Assembly (NCBI GenBank): GCA_963539695.1
Contig: CAUTOC010000008.1
Location: forward strand, 1-64,000
Direction of reading: 5' to 3'
Length of the DNA stretch: 64,000 bases
Source: Catonella sp963539695
GTDB taxonomy: Bacteria > Bacillota > Clostridia > Lachnospirales > Lachnospiraceae
The notes beneath the pieces are model-generated. The model saw nothing but the letters and a program-made list of their open reading frames with translations. It searched no databases and was not told the DNA's origin. A program made the position numbers and the translations under genes. Within the stretch, counting starts at the first letter, position 1; each line of letters opens with the position of its first letter. Positions 1-8,477 of the stretch are shown one piece after another.

Positions 1-454
1 CATACAGCTTGTGCTTTCATTCCCTCGCCTGAACCTGTAAAACCAAGCCCCTCTTCTGTTGTAGCCTTTATATTTACTTGACTTTCTTCAATCCCTAATG
101 TTTTTGCTATATTTTTAACCATTTCAGGTATAAAAGGTGCAAGCTTAGGTTTTTCCGCCATAATTGTTGCATCTATATTTTCTATTACATAGAGCTTATT
201 TTCAAGTATTTTGCCTACTGCCATAAGAAGTTTGAGACTGTCTATATCCTTATATCTATCATCAGTATCCGGAAAATGTCTGCCAATATCTCCCTCTGCC
301 GCCGCTCCTAAAAGAGCATCCATAACAGCATGAGTCAGCACATCTGCATCTGAATGACCTAAAAGCCCCTTTTCATAAGGAATTGTTACTCCTCCAAGTA
401 TGAGTTTTCTGCCTTCTACCATACGATGTACATCATATCCGTTTCCTATTCTCA
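1..454 (-). CDS. ispF: 2-C-methyl-D-erythritol 2,4-cyclodiphosphate synthase (partial, 3' end cut by window)
   Basis: Cytosolic enzyme of the non-mevalonate isoprenoid pathway; it cyclises CDP-methylerythritol 2-phosphate and releases CMP. 151 codons are visible, against about 157 for the family, so only the last few residues are missing beyond base 1. The metal ligands are visible: D8 and H10 in the N-terminal YDVH segment, the GHSDAD loop at 33-38 and H42. Near the end the FTGSGEG segment also matches the family. The start ATG (454-452) lies just after the stop of the upstream phosphoesterase gene (457-459), so it is probably translated from the same transcript. Identification is secure. 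Confidence 0.95.
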
Positions 455-456
455 TT

Positions 457-1077
457 TTAATCTACTATCCCTCTTTCTCTCCAGTATATTATCCATTCTT
501 CAAGTGACCAAGGTGTATAGTCTGAATACATACAAAAACAATTTATCATATTGCAAGGAATATCCCTCTCGCTGCCGTCACTATTAATTATTGCGGAATC
601 ACGGGTAATCCTGATAAATTCTTCCATAAGCCTTTGGTCATGTGTATCATGTACATGTCCATAAACCATATAGGTTTTAGGTTTTCCTTCTTTCGTACGC
701 CTATACTGCCCATTGTAGCACATAATAGGGTAATGGCAAAGCACAACTCTTCTATCTTTATCTGAAATTTCCGCATAATCTTTAATCCATTCAAAACGGC
801 TTTGATCAAAGTCCGCCTTTTTAAGAAGCCTGTAATCATGATTTCCTATTATCAGACAGAGTTTTCCGTTTAACTTCTTTAATACTTTATTTGTTTCTTC
901 CGCTTTTCCAAATGATATATCTCCAAGAAGGACTACCTCGTCTCTATGATTTACTTTACTGTTCCACCTTCTTATAATATAACGGTGCATATCTTCCACG
1001 CTTGCAAAGCCTCTTTGATCCATTTCATAATTCATTTTTTCATGAAAAAAATGTAAATCCGAAATATAATATTTCAA
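457..1077 (-). CDS. Calcineurin-like metallophosphoesterase
   Basis: A 206-residue predicted cytosolic two-metal phosphoesterase. The canonical metal-binding blocks appear in order: DLH at 7-9, GD at 52-53, GNHD at 78-81, H115 in CHYP, and GHVHDTH at 140-146. The start is a TTG at 1077, chosen because a strong AGGAGG lies just upstream and no better start exists. It sits 17 bases after the dCMP deaminase stop and abuts ispF, suggesting one minus-strand transcript. The substrate cannot be told from sequence; relatives are annotated as generic phosphohydrolases. The C-terminal 60 residues are less conserved. Confidence 0.8.
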   Translation of the reverse strand: MKYYISDLHFFHEKMNYEMDQRGFASVEDMHRYIIRRWNSKVNHRDEVVLLGDISFGKAEETNKVLKKLNGKLCLIIGNHDYRLLKKADFDQSRFEWIKDYAEISDKDRRVVLCHYPIMCYNGQYRRTKEGKPKTYMVYGHVHDTHDQRLMEEFIRITRDSAIINSDGSERDIPCNMINCFCMYSDYTPWSLEEWIIYWRERGIVD

Positions 1078-1094
1078 TCTTCCTCCTTTAATGC

Positions 1095-1583
1095 CTAGTA
1101 TCCAAATATTCCGCTAAGAGAATCATCATTTTCAATCCAGTCACTTACATCTACAACTCTAAATTTATCTTTATCATCTCTTATATAGATTTTTTCTACT
1201 CCTGCATTTATTATAACTCTTTTACACATAGCACAACTGTTTGCATTTACTACATAGCTGCCATCTTTGGTTTCAATTCCCACAAGGTAAATATTGCTGC
1301 CTATCAGTTCTTCTCTTGATGCACTTATAATAGCATTTTGTTCGGCATGTACGCTTCTGCAAAGCTCATAGCGTTCTCCTCTTGGAACTTTCAGTTTTTC
1401 ACGCATACAAAATCCTAAATCCGAACAATTTTTTCTACCTCTGGGAGCACCTGTATAACCTGTTGCAATTACTTCATCATTTTTTACTATAACCGCACCG
1501 TAATGCCTTCTAAGGCAGGTACTCCTCCCGGAAACCACTTCTGCTATATCCAGATAATAATTTATTTTATCCCGCCTTTCCAT
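1095..1583 (-). CDS. Deoxycytidylate (dCMP) deaminase
   Basis: Zinc enzyme converting dCMP to dUMP for thymidylate synthesis. The 162-residue product shows the cytidine-deaminase zinc site: H79-A-E81, where Glu is the proton shuttle, and C117-x-x-C120. The N-terminal loop with TGYTGAPRG is typical of the dCMP/ComEB group. I choose the ATG at 1583 because AGGAGA precedes it by seven bases. The frame stays open upstream to 1649, but that stretch lies inside the terminator of the preceding tRNA gene, so it is not coding. The gene lies directly behind the tRNA-Met and heads a short run with the phosphoesterase and ispF. Confidence 0.9.
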   Translation of the reverse strand: MERRDKINYYLDIAEVVSGRSTCLRRHYGAVIVKNDEVIATGYTGAPRGRKNCSDLGFCMREKLKVPRGERYELCRSVHAEQNAIISASREELIGSNIYLVGIETKDGSYVVNANSCAMCKRVIINAGVEKIYIRDDKDKFRVVDVSDWIENDDSLSGIFGY

Positions 1584-1607
1584 AAGGTCTCCTTTCAGGG
1601 TATTATT

Positions 1608-1650
1608 TAATAAAAAAGGTGTCTGATTACATCTCTGTAACTCAGACACC
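1608..1650 (-). terminator. Rho-independent terminator after tRNA-Met
   Basis: Inverted repeat GGTGTCTGA / TCAGACACC (1618-1626 with 1642-1650). On the minus strand it is followed by a run of seven T residues. It begins nine bases after the tRNA 3' end, so it should end that transcript. The downstream dCMP deaminase gene would then depend on read-through or on a promoter not evident here. Confidence 0.85.
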
Positions 1651-1658
1651 TCAGTTCA

Positions 1659-1732
1659 TAGCGAAGGAGGGACTTGAACCCCCGACACCACGGGTATGAA
1701 CCGTGTGCTCTAGCCAGCTGAGCTACTTCGCC
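1659..1732 (-). tRNA. tRNA-Met, anticodon CAT (elongator type)
   Basis: A 74-base cloverleaf reads on the minus strand. The acceptor stem is GGCGAAG pairing with CTTCGCT (first pair G-U), with discriminator A. The D-arm contains AGCTCAGCTGG, the anticodon loop is TTCATAC, and the T-arm contains GGTTCAAGTCC. No CCA is encoded. A mismatch-free first stem pair of the elongator kind, and the D-arm, argue for elongator rather than initiator tRNA; a lysidine-modified tRNA-Ile2 also has CAT and is not formally excluded. Confidence 0.93.
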
Positions 1733-1770
1733 ATATCAGCCTCAAGATCTCTCTCAAAACGACAAATAAA

Positions 1771-1799
1771 ATTATAAATGCTTGTATTAGAAATGTCAA
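1771..1799 (-). promoter_or_regulatory. Consensus sigma-A promoter for tRNA-Met
   Basis: On the minus strand TTGACA (1799-1794) is followed after exactly 17 bases by TATAAT (1776-1771). This is a perfect match to the housekeeping consensus. Transcription should begin near 1764, about 32 bases before the tRNA 5' end. Confidence 0.85.
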
Positions 1800-1874
1800 G
1801 TATATTTTAATAATTTTATTATATTTTTTCATCATTTTTTCAGCCCATTTCTCAATTATTTACCTTTTATATAA

Positions 1875-1904
1875 TTGATATATAATAAACCTATATGTTA
1901 TAAT
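1875..1904 (+). promoter_or_regulatory. Putative sigma-A promoter of the GGDEF-EAL gene
   Basis: TTGATA (1875-1880), an 18-base spacer and TATAAT (1899-1904) precede the GGDEF-EAL start at 1944 by 39 bases. This is the only good promoter-like pair in the gap on the plus strand and could drive the three-gene plus-strand block. Confidence 0.55.
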
Positions 1905-1943
1905 AGTTTGATACCATAATATTTTACTTAGGAGGATTTGATT

Positions 1944-4241
1944 ATGGAGAAGAAAATAAACTCAAAGTTTTTACTATATCCTCTTTTCATCGCCTCGGCA
2001 TTGTATTTAGCAAGTGTCCTTCTCGGCAACCCTAAAATTGCACAAATCGGTAGTGTTGCCATAGGCGGATTCAGTGTATTAACTATCATTTTTTTACTTA
2101 AATTTATCGGAAATAATAAAATATACTATAAGTTCTATATAATAGCTATAGCCATAGACACTTTAGCTGATATTTTACAGTTTTTTATACCTGACAATAT
2201 GGTATATATAATTGATATTATCTATCTTTTTTCCAACTTTGTATATGCTATGTGGTTGGTTATTTTTGTATTTAAAGAACTGAAAAATTGGAATAAATAC
2301 CAATTTTTCTCAGATATTTTTATCATATCCATTATATGTTTCTCAATAATATGGTCACTTTTTACAGGAATAAACCATGTTCGTATCGGAATTAATGTTT
2401 TTGCAGTTTCAATATATATATTTCTTGATTTTTGCATACTTAATACCTGTGCATTGGTTTTTCTGTCAAAAGGAATTAAAAAATTACCAAAAAATCTGTA
2501 TTTCCCCTATTTGGCAATTTTAATCTACTCACTGTCCGATTATTATTTTACATACAGAGCAATTACATCCGGTACTATAAGTAGAGATATGCTTGATGTT
2601 TTCTATAAGCTTTCTGCAATATTATTTACACTGGGTGCTATATACGAAGCAGGCAATCCTTCTCCGCCTTTCGGACTTGAAGAAACCGAATTAGCTGAAA
2701 ACCTGAAAACACCTAAAAAAACTTTTGCTTTTTTAGGTATAACCACAATGATTTTATTTTTTGAAGGTTTCATATCTATCCCGAATTTGATTATAATACT
2801 TTTTAGCTGTGTATTATATTGGGGCAGTACTGCAACAATCCGCTTTCAGGAAGTAAATAAGCTGCTCCTGAAAGCGGAGCAGAATAACAGCCGCAAGCTT
2901 GAAGAACTTGTGCAAAAACGCACAAATGATTTGATGATTTCTTATAGAAAACTTGAAGAAATATCAAATATTGATGTTCTTACGGGGCTGTACAGTTATA
3001 AATATTTTACCGATTACCTCAATGAGATAACTATAAAGAGAATTCCTTTTGTTTTCATTTATATGGACATTAACAGGTTTAAGTTTATAAATGATTCTTA
3101 CGGACATATAATTGGAGATAAAGTTCTTCAGGCAGTTGCAAGCCGTCTAAAGGTAATCTGTCCTGATTACGGAAAACTTTTCCGTATAGGCGGTGATGAA
3201 TTTATAATTATATTAACTAAGTTTTTGCCTATTAAAGATATAGAAGAATTTGCAGAGAATATACTTAAACTTTTTGAAACTGAACTGCATATAGAACCAT
3301 ATACACTTAAAATAAATACAAGCATAGGTATATCCCTCTTCCCAAATGATTCTCTAATACAGGAAGAACTGATAAAATATGCCGATATAGCTATGTATAC
3401 CGTAAAAGACAGCCCAAATAAGAACCATTACAGTTTCTTTAATAAGTCAATGCTCGATAGTTTCAATAAAAAACAGGAAATTGAAATGCTTTATAAAAAT
3501 GCTGACCCTGAAAAGGAGTTCGTACTGTATTTCCAACCGCAATATAGTATAAAAGGCAAAAAGCTTATAGGAATGGAAGCCCTCATAAGGTGGATACATC
3601 CTGTAAAAGGAATGATTTCACCGATATATTTCATACCTATAATAGAAGATACCGGAGAAATTATTGCTCTTGGCAAACTTGTCATAAGAAAAGCCTTTGC
3701 ACAGATTAAGGAGTGGAATGAGAAGTTTAATCTTAATCTTAGAATCAGCATAAATGTATCTCCTAAACAAATTGAGGATACTAATTTTATAAACTGGCTG
3801 AAGTTTCAGATGAAAGAATCCGATGTAAAAACAGACTGGGTAGATTTGGAACTTACAGAAAGCAGCTATATGCACTTTAATGATGAAAATAAACATATTT
3901 TCAATGAGCTTTTTAATATGGGTATAAACACCTCAATAGACGATTTCGGCACGGGATATTCTTCGCTTAGTTACATTAAATCGCTTAATTTTAATCGTCT
4001 TAAAATAGCTAAGGAGCTGATTGATAATATAGAAAATGATGAAAACTCACAACTCATTATAAAGGCAATTATCATGATGGCTGACGGACTTAAATTAAAA
4101 ACTATTGCGGAAGGTGTTGAAGATGAATGTCAGCTTAATCTCCTTACCAAGCTGGGCTGCGATGAAGTTCAAGGGTATATTTGGGGTAAGCCGGTGCCGC
4201 CAGATGAATTTGAAAAGAAATACATTGTAAATATAAACTAG
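1944..4241 (+). CDS. Membrane GGDEF-EAL protein (cyclic di-GMP synthesis/turnover)
   Basis: A 765-residue protein. Residues 1-300 contain about nine hydrophobic segments (a membrane sensor of unknown ligand), then a short coiled coil, a GGDEF domain (intact RIGGDEF, motif at about 416-420) and an EAL domain. EAL is at about 545-547, with ELTESS, DDFGTGYSS (about 666) and AEGVE present, so both halves could be active. The allosteric RxxD I-site is missing: the four residues at that place read PDYG. The usual LKID reads LKIA but keeps the catalytic Lys. The ATG at 1944 is chosen for its GGAGG eight bases upstream; a TTG six bases earlier is too close. It is followed by rqcH after 12 bases. Confidence 0.88.
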   Translation: MEKKINSKFLLYPLFIASALYLASVLLGNPKIAQIGSVAIGGFSVLTIIFLLKFIGNNKIYYKFYIIAIAIDTLADILQFFIPDNMVYIIDIIYLFSNFVYAMWLVIFVFKELKNWNKYQFFSDIFIISIICFSIIWSLFTGINHVRIGINVFAVSIYIFLDFCILNTCALVFLSKGIKKLPKNLYFPYLAILIYSLSDYYFTYRAITSGTISRDMLDVFYKLSAILFTLGAIYEAGNPSPPFGLEETELAENLKTPKKTFAFLGITTMILFFEGFISIPNLIIILFSCVLYWGSTATIRFQEVNKLLLKAEQNNSRKLEELVQKRTNDLMISYRKLEEISNIDVLTGLYSYKYFTDYLNEITIKRIPFVFIYMDINRFKFINDSYGHIIGDKVLQAVASRLKVICPDYGKLFRIGGDEFIIILTKFLPIKDIEEFAENILKLFETELHIEPYTLKINTSIGISLFPNDSLIQEELIKYADIAMYTVKDSPNKNHYSFFNKSMLDSFNKKQEIEMLYKNADPEKEFVLYFQPQYSIKGKKLIGMEALIRWIHPVKGMISPIYFIPIIEDTGEIIALGKLVIRKAFAQIKEWNEKFNLNLRISINVSPKQIEDTNFINWLKFQMKESDVKTDWVDLELTESSYMHFNDENKHIFNELFNMGINTSIDDFGTGYSSLSYIKSLNFNRLKIAKELIDNIENDENSQLIIKAIIMMADGLKLKTIAEGVEDECQLNLLTKLGCDEVQGYIWGKPVPPDEFEKKYIVNIN

Positions 4242-4253
4242 AAAGGATTTTAT

Positions 4254-6023
4254 ATGTCATTTGACGGAACTGTCGTGGCAGGCATCACCCACGAATTAAA
4301 ATGCTGCTTAACAGGCGGTTATATTACTAAAATTGCTCAGCCGGAGAAGGATGCTCTCGTACTTACTATTAAAAATAAGAGGGAACAATATAGGCTCTTT
4401 TTATCCGCCAATGCTTCACTCCCTCTTGCTTACCTTACTAAGGAGAACAGAAAGTCGCCAATGACAGCTCCAAATTTCTGTATGCTTCTTAGAAAACATC
4501 TCGGAAGTGCCAAAATACTTAATATTTCCCAACCGGGACTTGAAAGAATAATATGTATAAAAACTGAACACTTAGATGAAATGGGTGATTTATCCGTAAA
4601 GCATCTTATAATAGAACTAATGGGCAAATACAGCAATATCATCCTGATTGATGATGAAGAAAAAGTACTTGACAGCATAAAGCATGTATCTATGCTTGTA
4701 AGTTCAGTTAGGGAAATTTTACCGGGAAAAAGCTATTTTATACCGGTACAGGAAGGCAGAATCAATCCCTTTGAGGCTGATTTATACTATTTTACTGATA
4801 TAATTGCAAAAAAGCCTGTATCAATCGGAAAAGCCATATATACCTCTCTTACCGGCTTTTCTCCACAGCTTGCTAATGAAATCTGTGCACTTTCAGAACT
4901 TGATGCGGATTTATCCACAGCTTCGCTTAATATAAAAAATGTAAATACACTTTTTAATAATTTTCAAAAATTTATCGCTTATATTAAAAATGCTGAATTT
5001 ACACCTTCCATTTATTACGATGTAAACTTTATACCAAAGGCTTTTGCCGCCTTCAAACTTAGTATATATAGTGATATGGAAAATAAAACTTTTCCCGGTC
5101 TTTCTTCTCTCCTTGAGGAATTTTATAACTCTAAGGATAAAACCGACAGAATAAGACAAAAGTCAACCGACCTTAGAAAACTTATTACTAATGCAATATC
5201 AAGAACTGCAAACAAACTTGATATTTTTGCAAAACAACTTAGGGATACGGAAAACAGGGATAAATTCAGAATCTACGGTGAGCTTATCACCACCTATGGT
5301 TATCAGGCAAATGACGGCGATAAGGTGCTTACCTGTACTGACTACTATTCAGGCAAGGAAATAAATATAAGTTTAGATACAACCATTCCCGTTATGGCAA
5401 ATGCAAAGAAATATTTTGACAGATATGCTCGTCTTAAAAGAACTTACGAAGCCGTGCTTGTTCAACAAGAAGAAGCACAGCTGGAGCTTAGCCATTTAGA
5501 TTCCATAAAAATGTCACTTGATATAGCTGAAAGTGAAGAAGATCTTGCTGAAATCAGAAAAGAACTTGAAAATGCCGGCTATGCAAAAAAGACTACATTA
5601 AGCGGTAAAAAGGGAAAGGCAAAAGAGGCAAAAGGTACACCGCTACATTTTATTTCAAGTGACGGTTTTGATATATATGTCGGTAAAAATAATATACAGA
5701 ATGATTACCTTACTTTTAAGTTGGCTTCAAACAATGATTGGTGGTTTCATGCCAAAAAATGTGCAGGTTCTCATGTTCTTCTTGTCACAGGGGGAAAGGA
5801 AGTACCTGATAGAACTTTTGAAGAAGCCGGCAGACTTGCAATTCACTATTCTTCTGTCAACACATCATCTTTACCCTCAGGAGACGGCACTAAACATGAA
5901 GTTGACTATGTGCAGAAAAAAGAAGTAAAAAAGCCAAGCGGAGCAAAACCGGGCTTTGTAGTATATTATAAAAATTATTCACTAACTGCAAATTCAGATA
6001 TTTCAAATCTTACTCAAATTTAG
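4254..6023 (+). CDS. rqcH: Ribosome quality-control factor RqcH (NFACT/FbpA family)
   Basis: Homologue of eukaryotic Rqc2/NEMF. In Bacillus RqcH binds stalled 50S-peptidyl-tRNA and recruits tRNA-Ala to add C-terminal alanine tails. The 589 residues fit the family. The NFACT-N domain starts with the typical DGTVVAGITHEL, a helix-rich coiled middle spans about 280-450, and the NFACT-R domain lies at about 455-560 with NDWWFHAK and GSHVLL. At the position of the functional Asp97-Arg98 pair this protein has Glu97-Arg98. It follows the GGDEF-EAL gene by 12 bases and precedes the PHP gene by nine, each with its own ribosome site. Older annotations call such genes fibronectin-binding protein. Confidence 0.92.
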   Translation: MSFDGTVVAGITHELKCCLTGGYITKIAQPEKDALVLTIKNKREQYRLFLSANASLPLAYLTKENRKSPMTAPNFCMLLRKHLGSAKILNISQPGLERIICIKTEHLDEMGDLSVKHLIIELMGKYSNIILIDDEEKVLDSIKHVSMLVSSVREILPGKSYFIPVQEGRINPFEADLYYFTDIIAKKPVSIGKAIYTSLTGFSPQLANEICALSELDADLSTASLNIKNVNTLFNNFQKFIAYIKNAEFTPSIYYDVNFIPKAFAAFKLSIYSDMENKTFPGLSSLLEEFYNSKDKTDRIRQKSTDLRKLITNAISRTANKLDIFAKQLRDTENRDKFRIYGELITTYGYQANDGDKVLTCTDYYSGKEINISLDTTIPVMANAKKYFDRYARLKRTYEAVLVQQEEAQLELSHLDSIKMSLDIAESEEDLAEIRKELENAGYAKKTTLSGKKGKAKEAKGTPLHFISSDGFDIYVGKNNIQNDYLTFKLASNNDWWFHAKKCAGSHVLLVTGGKEVPDRTFEEAGRLAIHYSSVNTSSLPSGDGTKHEVDYVQKKEVKKPSGAKPGFVVYYKNYSLTANSDISNLTQI

Positions 6024-6032
6024 GAGGAATTT

Positions 6033-6872
6033 ATGATAATAGCAGATATGCACACTCATTCATCTTTCTCCGGAGATTCTGAAACTCCTATGAAAGAACA
6101 AATTGAAAAAGCAATAAAGCTTGGGATTAAACACTATTGTATTACTGATCATGAAGATTTGTATTATCCTGAAATTCAAGATGAAAATGGAAATTATATA
6201 AATATTTTTAGTCTAAATATTCCGGAATATTTAGTTCAAATTAAGCACTTAAAAGAAACCTACAAAGACAAAATTAATATTTTAACCGGAATCGAACTTG
6301 GTCTTAGCCAAAAAGCTCTTCCTGAATATGAGGCTTTGTTAAAAGAAAATAATTTTGATTTTGTCATTGCTTCTATTCACCTTATAGACGGAATGGATCC
6401 ATATTATCCTGAATTTTGGCTATATCATGACAGTAAAGAAACTATAAAAAGATATTTTGCAATAATATTAGAAATGATAACTAAATTTACCGACTTTGAC
6501 TCTCTTGGTCATCTTGACTATATTTTCAGATATATAAGAGATGAGGCAGGTAATCCCGGTGACGGACATTATTCATACAGGGAATATGCAAACCTGATTG
6601 ACCCTATACTCAATCGCATAATAGAACTTGACAAGGCTCTTGAAGTAAATACTGCCGGCTACAAATATGGACTTGAGGCTCCTAATCCGCAATCCTCCGT
6701 ACTTAAACGCTACCGCAAACTTGGCGGCACAAAAATAACCATAGGCTCGGACGGACATAAACCTGAACATCTGACCTATGATTTTGATAAATGTGAATCT
6801 CTTTTAAAAGAGTTGGAATTTGATGGTTATTATATTTATGAAAACAGAAATCCTATAAAGATCAGCTTCTGA
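6033..6872 (+). CDS. PHP-domain phosphatase, histidinol-phosphatase (HisK/HisJ) family
   Basis: A 279-residue PHP metal-dependent phosphoesterase. The first metal motif DMHTHSSFSGD is at residues 4-14. TDHED near 38, GIELG near 87, SIHL near 113, HLD near 158 and the C-terminal GSDGHKPEH near 237 complete the site. Homologues hydrolyse histidinol phosphate, but no other his gene is nearby, so the physiological substrate is uncertain. The start ATG follows AGGAGG closely. The 3' end overlaps the convergent mnmA gene by 11 bases. Confidence 0.8.
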   Translation: MIIADMHTHSSFSGDSETPMKEQIEKAIKLGIKHYCITDHEDLYYPEIQDENGNYINIFSLNIPEYLVQIKHLKETYKDKINILTGIELGLSQKALPEYEALLKENNFDFVIASIHLIDGMDPYYPEFWLYHDSKETIKRYFAIILEMITKFTDFDSLGHLDYIFRYIRDEAGNPGDGHYSYREYANLIDPILNRIIELDKALEVNTAGYKYGLEAPNPQSSVLKRYRKLGGTKITIGSDGHKPEHLTYDFDKCESLLKELEFDGYYIYENRNPIKISF

Positions 6873-7944
6873 CTATCCTTCCACCGCAGACTACCTCTCC
6901 CGCCTCATTGTAGACAACCAGCGTTTGACCCGGGGCGGAGGCTCTCTGTGGTTCTGAAAAATCGACTACAATTTTTTCTCCTTCAAAAGATAATCTACAT
7001 TCTCCTCCTTTATGATTATATCTGATTTTCGCTGTATAATACTTATTTGAATTTTCTATTTTTTCTTTGGTTTCAGCCATAAAATTAATTCTCTCAGCCA
7101 CTACTTTTGTAGTGAAAAGCCCTTCATTATCTGAAAGTACCACCTCATTACTCTCCGGTTTTATTTCCTTTACAAACATAGGCTTACCAAATGCTATACC
7201 AAGTCCTTTTCTCTGTCCTATAGTATAATGTATTATCCCTCTATGTTCACCTAATATATTACCTTTTATATCTACAAAATTCCCCTTTTCAGCTACAATT
7301 CCATACTCCTTTTCAAGGTATCCCGCATAATCTCTATCAGGTATAAAACAAATCTCCATACTGTCAGGTTTGGTTGCAACTTCTATTCCTGCTTCCTCCG
7401 CCATTTTCCTAACTTCATTTTTTTCATACTTTCCAAGAGGCAACAAAGTATTTTTAAGCTGTTTTTGTGTAAGGTTACAAAGTGCGTATGTCTGGTCTTT
7501 AGTTGCTGTAAGTGAATTGGCAATAGTATACCTGCCATTTTCAAGTTCTTTTATTTTTGCATAATGTCCGGTTGCCACATATTCTGCACCAAAAAATTCC
7601 GCTCCCTTAAAAAGAGCTTCCCATTTTACCATTCTGTTGCATAGGGTACAAGGATTAGGTGTCTCTCCATTCTTATAAGAAGCAGCAAAATAATCCATTA
7701 CATTTTTTCTAAAATCTTCTCTAACATCCACCAGCTTATATGGTATACCTAAAGTTTCCGCCACCTTCTTTGCATCTTCTTTAGCTTCTGTTCCGAGACA
7801 GCCGCTATTTACAGTGTCCTTTACTCCCTCAGTCCATATATCCATAGTAATTCCATATACTTCATAGCCTTCCTTTTTAAGAAGATATGCAGCTACCGAG
7901 GAATCTACTCCACCCGACAAACCAACTGCTACTTTTTTTGCCAT
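6862..7944 (-). CDS. mnmA: tRNA-specific 2-thiouridylase
   Basis: Adds sulfur to U34 of tRNA-Lys, -Glu and -Gln. The 360-residue length is typical. The ATP PP-loop SGGVDSS is at 10-16, and the catalytic cysteines C102 (PCTLC) and C199 (EICF) fall at the same positions as in the E. coli enzyme. It lies seven bases downstream of an IscR-like regulator, with which it is likely cotranscribed. In many Clostridia a cysteine desulfurase (and often a scaffold gene) sits between these two; here neither is present, so the sulfur donor must be encoded elsewhere. Confidence 0.96.
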   Translation of the reverse strand: MAKKVAVGLSGGVDSSVAAYLLKKEGYEVYGITMDIWTEGVKDTVNSGCLGTEAKEDAKKVAETLGIPYKLVDVREDFRKNVMDYFAASYKNGETPNPCTLCNRMVKWEALFKGAEFFGAEYVATGHYAKIKELENGRYTIANSLTATKDQTYALCNLTQKQLKNTLLPLGKYEKNEVRKMAEEAGIEVATKPDSMEICFIPDRDYAGYLEKEYGIVAEKGNFVDIKGNILGEHRGIIHYTIGQRKGLGIAFGKPMFVKEIKPESNEVVLSDNEGLFTTKVVAERINFMAETKEKIENSNKYYTAKIRYNHKGGECRLSFEGEKIVVDFSEPQRASAPGQTLVVYNEAGEVVCGGRIVRS

Positions 7945-7951
7945 TTTTCTC

Positions 7952-8428
7952 CTATCCTAATTTCATAGATTTCCTGTTACATACCGGAACCATATTTTTA
8001 TCACAACCATTTTCCTCTAATAAATGTCTGCCCTCATTTGCAAGTTCAGAAATCATAAGATTATCCACTGCCTGATTTATGCTGTCTGCAATCCTCTTCC
8101 AAACAAATTTAGTCACACAGGTTTCTGAACCTTCACAAAGTGAACCATCTATTTCAGCACAATCCACAGGATTCAAATCTCCTTCCAAAGCCCTTAGCAC
8201 CTCTCCTACTGAAATCTCCTCAGCAGACCTTGCAAGCACATATCCACCCTGTGCTCCTCTTAAACTGTTTACTATACCGGCCTTTTTTAACATAGCTATC
8301 AACTTTTCAAGATAATTCTCTGAAATAAACTGTCTAGCCGCTATACTGCTTACCGAAGCTGCTTCATTGTGCATAGCTATATCAAGCACAGCCTTTAACC
8401 CGTACCTTCCTTTAGTTGAAATCTTCAT
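7952..8428 (-). CDS. iscR: Rrf2-family transcriptional regulator, IscR-like
   Basis: A 158-residue winged-helix regulator with the family start KISTKGRYGLKA and the recognition region around SENYLEKL. Three cysteines, C90, C98 and C104, are spaced as in the Fe-S ligating loop of IscR-type proteins, so it probably senses Fe-S status. It is the first gene of the pair with mnmA and probably regulates it. A TATAAT-like element lies between its start and the preceding glycosyltransferase, but I see no convincing -35. Assignment to IscR rather than another Fe-S Rrf2 member is by neighbourhood and cysteine pattern. Confidence 0.85.
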   Translation of the reverse strand: MKISTKGRYGLKAVLDIAMHNEAASVSSIAARQFISENYLEKLIAMLKKAGIVNSLRGAQGGYVLARSAEEISVGEVLRALEGDLNPVDCAEIDGSLCEGSETCVTKFVWKRIADSINQAVDNLMISELANEGRHLLEENGCDKNMVPVCNRKSMKLG

Positions 8429-8477
8429 GCTTTTCTCCTATATTATACTATAGCTGTAGAAATAATTCATAACTGTA

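Noticed and set aside
1584..1649. Longer N-terminus for the dCMP deaminase
   Set aside because: The extension lies in the tRNA terminator and the downstream ATG has a clear ribosome site.
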